This document shows, one piece after another, positions 60,764-64,000 of a stretch of 64,000 nucleotides of DNA; position 1 is the first letter of the stretch; the number at the start of each line of letters is the position of its first letter. The notes beneath the pieces were generated by a model. The model searched no databases. It was not told the origin of the DNA and saw nothing but the letters and a program-made list of their open reading frames with translations. This DNA comes from JAGVSR01 sp033765145 (lineage in GTDB: Bacteria > Pseudomonadota > Alphaproteobacteria > Rhizobiales > Hyphomicrobiaceae): NCBI GenBank assembly GCA_033765145.1, contig JANRIH010000008.1:62001-126000 (forward strand), read 5' to 3'. The position numbers and the translations under genes are program-made.

Positions 60764-63193
60764 ATGAGGGCTGATCCGCGTTCGCGGTACCATCGGATCA
60801 CGTCGCTGGTGGGTCGTCACCTGCTTGCGGTTTTCCTGGCGACCACCGTGCTCGTTCCGGCATCCAGCGTCATGCTGGCGATGCCCGCAGCAGCGCAGGT
60901 CACAGTTCGCGACATCCAGGTCGAGGGCAATCGCCGTGTCGAGGCGGACACGGTGCGCTCTTACCTGCAGTTCTCCGTCGGTGACAGCTACGACGCTGGC
61001 AAGGCAGATGCCTCGCTCAAGGCGTTGTTTGGCACCGGTCTTTTCGCTGACGTTTCGATCGACCTCGCTGGATCGACCGTGCTCGTCACTGTCGTCGAGA
61101 ATCCGGTCATCAATCAGGTCGTCTTCGAGGGCAACAGCGAGGTCGATACGGATACGCTGCGCAACGAAGTGCAGCTGAAGCCGAGGTCGGTCTACACCCG
61201 CGCACGCGTCCAAGCCGACGTGCAGCGCATCCTCGACGTCTACAGCCGGCAGGGCCGCTTCGCCGCTGCGGTCGAGCCGAAAATCATCGAACTCGAAAAC
61301 AGCCGCGTTAATCTCGTGTTCGAGATCACCGAGGGTGGCGCGACGAAGGTCAAGGGGATCAACTTCGTCGGCAACTACGCGTTCAACGATGATCAGTTGC
61401 GCGACATCATCTCGACGACACAGGCCGGCTGGTTCGACTTCCTTAAGGGAACGAGCATTTACGACCCGGACCGCATGAATCTCGATCGCGAACTTCTGCG
61501 CCAATACTACCTCAAGAACGGCTACGCCGACGCGCGTGTCGTCAGCGCGGATGCCGAACTCGATCCGGACGGCTCGGGCTTCGTGATCACCTTCGCTATC
61601 GAAGAGGGTGAGCGCTATGCCTTCGGCGGCGTGCAGATCGAGAACGGTCTCGCCGGCCTCGACCCGAACGCGCTCAACGGCAATATCCTTACGTACCAGG
61701 GCGATATCTACAACGCCGCGGACGTGGATAAGTCGGTCGAGCGTCTGACGCTCGCGACCGCGGAACAGGGGTATCCGTTCGCCCGCGTCCGTCCGCGCGC
61801 GACGCCGGATATCGCCTCGCGCACGATTGCTGTCGCTTACGTCATCGACGAAGGGCCGCGGATCTACATCGAGCGCATCAACATTATCGGCAACGACCGC
61901 ACGAAGGATTTCGTGATCCGCCGCGAGTTCCGTCTGGCGGAAGGCGATGCCTACAACCCGTTGCTCGTCGATCGCGCCAAGAAACGCCTCAACGCGCTCG
62001 GCATCTTCAAGACGGCTGACGTGAAGCGCCGTCCGGGCTCGGCCCAGGACCGCGTCATCCTCGACGTGGAACTTGAAGAGCAGTCGACCGGCGAGCTGTC
62101 GTTCGGTGCGGGCTACTCGACATCGGAAGGCGTCATCGGCGACATTGCCATCACGGAGCGGAACCTCTTCGGCAACGGGCAATTCCTTCGGCTGAAGTTT
62201 GCGGGCTCGCTGGAGCGCGCGCAGGTCGACCTCTCGTTCACCGAGCCGCGCTTCCTCGATCGCAACATCTCGGCCGGCTTCGACCTCTTCCATAAAGAGA
62301 TCGACCAGTCGGACGACTCGGGCTTCTCGAGCCGCAAGACTGGCGCTACGGTTCGCGTTGGCTTCCCGCTCTCTGAGAACCTCTGGCTGCAGACCGGCTA
62401 CACACTGTCCCGAGACCAGATCTTCGATGTCGGCAGAGATGCCTCTCTCGCGGTCAAAGACGCATGCGGCGACGAAAATCTGTTCGATCCACTCAACACG
62501 GACGGCGATCCGACGACGAACGCGCGGACCAACTGCTCGGACGATGCTTATTGGACTTCGTCGGTCGGCACCACGCTCACCTACGACAAGCGCAACCATC
62601 CGCGGAACCCGACGAGCGGCTACTATCTCCAGCTCTCGAGTGACTTCGCGGGTCTCGGCGGCGATGTGCAGTACGTCCGGGTGCAGGGTGAAGGCCGGGC
62701 CTATTACCCGATCACCGACAAGATCACGTTTGTGTCACGCGCGGTCGCCGGCCATATCGAAGGCTGGGGCGATAATGACATCCGCCTGCTCGATCTCTAT
62801 TTCCGTGGTGGCGAGACTGTCAGGGGGTTCGAGCGTGCCGGTTACGGTCCGCGTGATCTCGAAACGCGCGATGCGCTTGGCGGTACGACGTTCTGGGCTG
62901 CCACGGCGGAGGTGCGGTTCCCGATCCCGTTCGTGCCGGAAGATCTCGGCATCAGCGGCGCGGTGTTCGCGGATGCCGGCTCGCTGTTTGGTGTGACAGA
63001 CCGGGTCCAGTCTCTCGAAGACGGCGGTGCGATCAGCCTCGCCGATGACGAAACTATCCGCGCGGCGGTCGGTGCGAGCTTGATGTGGAACTCGCCGGTC
63101 GGTCCTCTGCGGTTCGACTACGCCGAACCCATGTCGTCGGAAAGCTACGACAAGGAACAGAAGTTCCGCTTCGGCGCCTCGACGAAGTTCTGA
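60764..63193 (+). CDS. bamA: bamA, outer membrane protein assembly factor
   Basis: An 809-residue outer-membrane protein that folds and inserts beta-barrel proteins. A long signal peptide ends near MAMPAAAQ (about residue 45). Five POTRA domains follow, the first starting VTVRDIQVEGNRRVEADTVRSY and the last near VKRRPGSAQDRVILDVELEEQ. The 16-strand barrel starts around LSFGAGYSTSEGVIGD, carries the VRGFERAGYGPRD loop (VRGF motif) and ends with Phe (FGASTKF). A terminator lies after the stop. Confidence 0.97.
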   Translation: MRADPRSRYHRITSLVGRHLLAVFLATTVLVPASSVMLAMPAAAQVTVRDIQVEGNRRVEADTVRSYLQFSVGDSYDAGKADASLKALFGTGLFADVSIDLAGSTVLVTVVENPVINQVVFEGNSEVDTDTLRNEVQLKPRSVYTRARVQADVQRILDVYSRQGRFAAAVEPKIIELENSRVNLVFEITEGGATKVKGINFVGNYAFNDDQLRDIISTTQAGWFDFLKGTSIYDPDRMNLDRELLRQYYLKNGYADARVVSADAELDPDGSGFVITFAIEEGERYAFGGVQIENGLAGLDPNALNGNILTYQGDIYNAADVDKSVERLTLATAEQGYPFARVRPRATPDIASRTIAVAYVIDEGPRIYIERINIIGNDRTKDFVIRREFRLAEGDAYNPLLVDRAKKRLNALGIFKTADVKRRPGSAQDRVILDVELEEQSTGELSFGAGYSTSEGVIGDIAITERNLFGNGQFLRLKFAGSLERAQVDLSFTEPRFLDRNISAGFDLFHKEIDQSDDSGFSSRKTGATVRVGFPLSENLWLQTGYTLSRDQIFDVGRDASLAVKDACGDENLFDPLNTDGDPTTNARTNCSDDAYWTSSVGTTLTYDKRNHPRNPTSGYYLQLSSDFAGLGGDVQYVRVQGEGRAYYPITDKITFVSRAVAGHIEGWGDNDIRLLDLYFRGGETVRGFERAGYGPRDLETRDALGGTTFWAATAEVRFPIPFVPEDLGISGAVFADAGSLFGVTDRVQSLEDGGAISLADDETIRAAVGASLMWNSPVGPLRFDYAEPMSSESYDKEQKFRFGASTKF

Positions 63194-63216
63194 TCCGGTT
63201 GTCACGAAATGCCTTG

Positions 63217-63255
63217 GACGGGCCGTTGCTTGATGCGCGGCCCGTCTTGCTTTTC
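63217..63255 (+). terminator. Terminator after bamA
   Basis: GACGGGCCG (63217-63225) and CGGCCCGTC (63238-63246) form a perfect 9-base stem with a 12-base loop, followed by TTGCTTTTC. It starts 24 bases after the bamA stop. Confidence 0.7.
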
Positions 63256-63426
63256 GACCTTGCGGTGGGGCATCTAGAGCCGCGCGTTCTGGTGGCACGT
63301 GCTGTTGTGATGTCCACTTGCGCGGAGCCGAAGCCGCGACCGGCTGGGTGCGCTGCCAGTTGTGCCCCGGGGAACGTGGTGCGGGCGTTGCCCGAATTCT
63401 CGATCACCGTCGAAGGAGTGGATTTC

Positions 63427-64000
63427 ATGGAGCATCCCGGCTTCTTCCAGAACTCGGGGCCGTTCCCTCTCGCTCTCGTTGCAGAGAAGGTCGGGGCGGA
63501 ATTGCCGGCGGGGACCGACGGGGCGCAAATGGTCGGCGACGTCCGTCCACTCTCGGATGCGCGGGCTCGGGATCTCTCGTTCCTCGACAACAAGAAATAC
63601 CTACCGCAACTCGCGGTAACGGCGGCGGGCTTTTGCCTCATCCATCCTGCGTTCGCCGATCGCGTTCCGGCGGGAACGGTCGCACTCGCGACGAAAGCGC
63701 CGTACCGAGCCTTCGCACTCGCCTTGCAGCTTTTCTATCCCGACGCGATGACGCCCAAGGCTGCGATCGGCAGCAGCGGGGAGGCGATCGATCCGACGGC
63801 CATCATCGAGGACGCCGTGACCATCGAGCCGGGTGCGGTGATCGGGCCCCAAGCAATGATCGGGCGCGGCACGCGGATCGCGGCCGGCGCCGTCGTCGGA
63901 TATCGCGTCGCGATCGGGCGGGGGTGCTATGTCGGGCCCCAGGCAACACTTGTTCACGCGCTCATCGGCGACCGTGTGATCATCCACGCGGGGGCACGCC
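63427..64000 (+). CDS. lpxD: lpxD, UDP-3-O-acylglucosamine N-acyltransferase (5' part)
   Basis: The first 191 codons of lpxD, running off the window end. The enzyme adds the second acyl chain in lipid A synthesis. The N-terminal uridine-binding domain has DVRPLSDARARDLSFLDNKKY and GTVALATKAPYRAFALALQ. Hexapeptide repeats of the left-handed helix start at about residue 123 (AIIEDAVTIEPGAVIGPQAMIGRG-like steps). GAAGGAG sits about 9 bases before the ATG at 63427. The bamA-lpxD order is the standard one. Confidence 0.95.
   Translation, partial: MEHPGFFQNSGPFPLALVAEKVGAELPAGTDGAQMVGDVRPLSDARARDLSFLDNKKYLPQLAVTAAGFCLIHPAFADRVPAGTVALATKAPYRAFALALQLFYPDAMTPKAAIGSSGEAIDPTAIIEDAVTIEPGAVIGPQAMIGRGTRIAAGAVVGYRVAIGRGCYVGPQATLVHALIGDRVIIHAGAR

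Overview
This is a GC-rich chromosomal segment from an alphaproteobacterium, almost certainly of the order Hyphomicrobiales (Rhizobiales); the genus cannot be fixed from the sequence alone. The placement rests on gene order: queA-tgt, tig-clpP-clpX-lon-hupB, a 14-subunit nuo cluster followed by birA, RNase J, methylmalonyl-CoA epimerase, a DUF1467 gene, proS, lolC-lolD and dnaE, and then rpsB-tsf-pyrH-frr-uppS-cdsA-dxr-rseP-bamA-lpxD. It also rests on lineage marks inside proteins: long C-terminal extensions on NuoE and RpsB, a short class II ProRS, and a tRNA-guanine transglycosylase without the usual zinc ligands. No insertion sequence, integrase, prophage or CRISPR array was seen. Both ends of the window cut a gene (queA and lpxD).

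Layout. 1-6.1 kb: end of queA, tgt, a secreted DUF1223 protein, an EamA permease, tRNA-Lys, a mercaptopyruvate-type sulfurtransferase and a Tat-exported OpgD/OpgG-type glucan protein. 6.1-10.7 kb: a two-gene RND efflux pump. 10.9-18.3 kb: tRNA-Leu and the protein quality-control block tig, clpP, clpX, lon and hupB, with a heat-shock-like promoter before lon and strong hairpin terminators. 18.3-22.7 kb: a small accessory island between tRNA-Val and tRNA-Asp, holding a coding remnant, an RTX-type calcium-binding protein, a small membrane protein, a DUF1993 protein, an acyltransferase and tRNA-flanking GC-rich repeats. 22.7-40.4 kb: the complex I genes nuoA-N. They are interrupted by extra genes: a fluoroacetyl-CoA-thioesterase-like protein and a GFA-family protein between nuoC and nuoD, two uncharacterised genes between nuoD and nuoE, and a 71-residue membrane protein overlapping nuoH before nuoI. 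40.4-52.3 kb: birA, rnj, mce, DUF1467, proS, lolC, lolD, dnaE and an L,D-transpeptidase-like lipoprotein. 52.5-64 kb: translation factors (rpsB, tsf, frr), pyrH and the envelope genes uppS, cdsA, dxr, rseP, bamA and lpxD.

How it works together. Most of the window is core housekeeping: respiration (complex I), protein folding and proteolysis, translation, isoprenoid and phospholipid precursor synthesis, lipoprotein sorting and outer-membrane assembly. The least ordinary parts are the extra genes in the nuo cluster, the helix-hairpin-helix module shared by NuoE and RpsB, and the repeat-rich island between tRNA-Val and tRNA-Asp. I did not find a convincing new multi-gene defence or mobile system. 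The best candidates for unexplored biology are the FlK-like/GFA pair and the small membrane protein inside the complex I genes.
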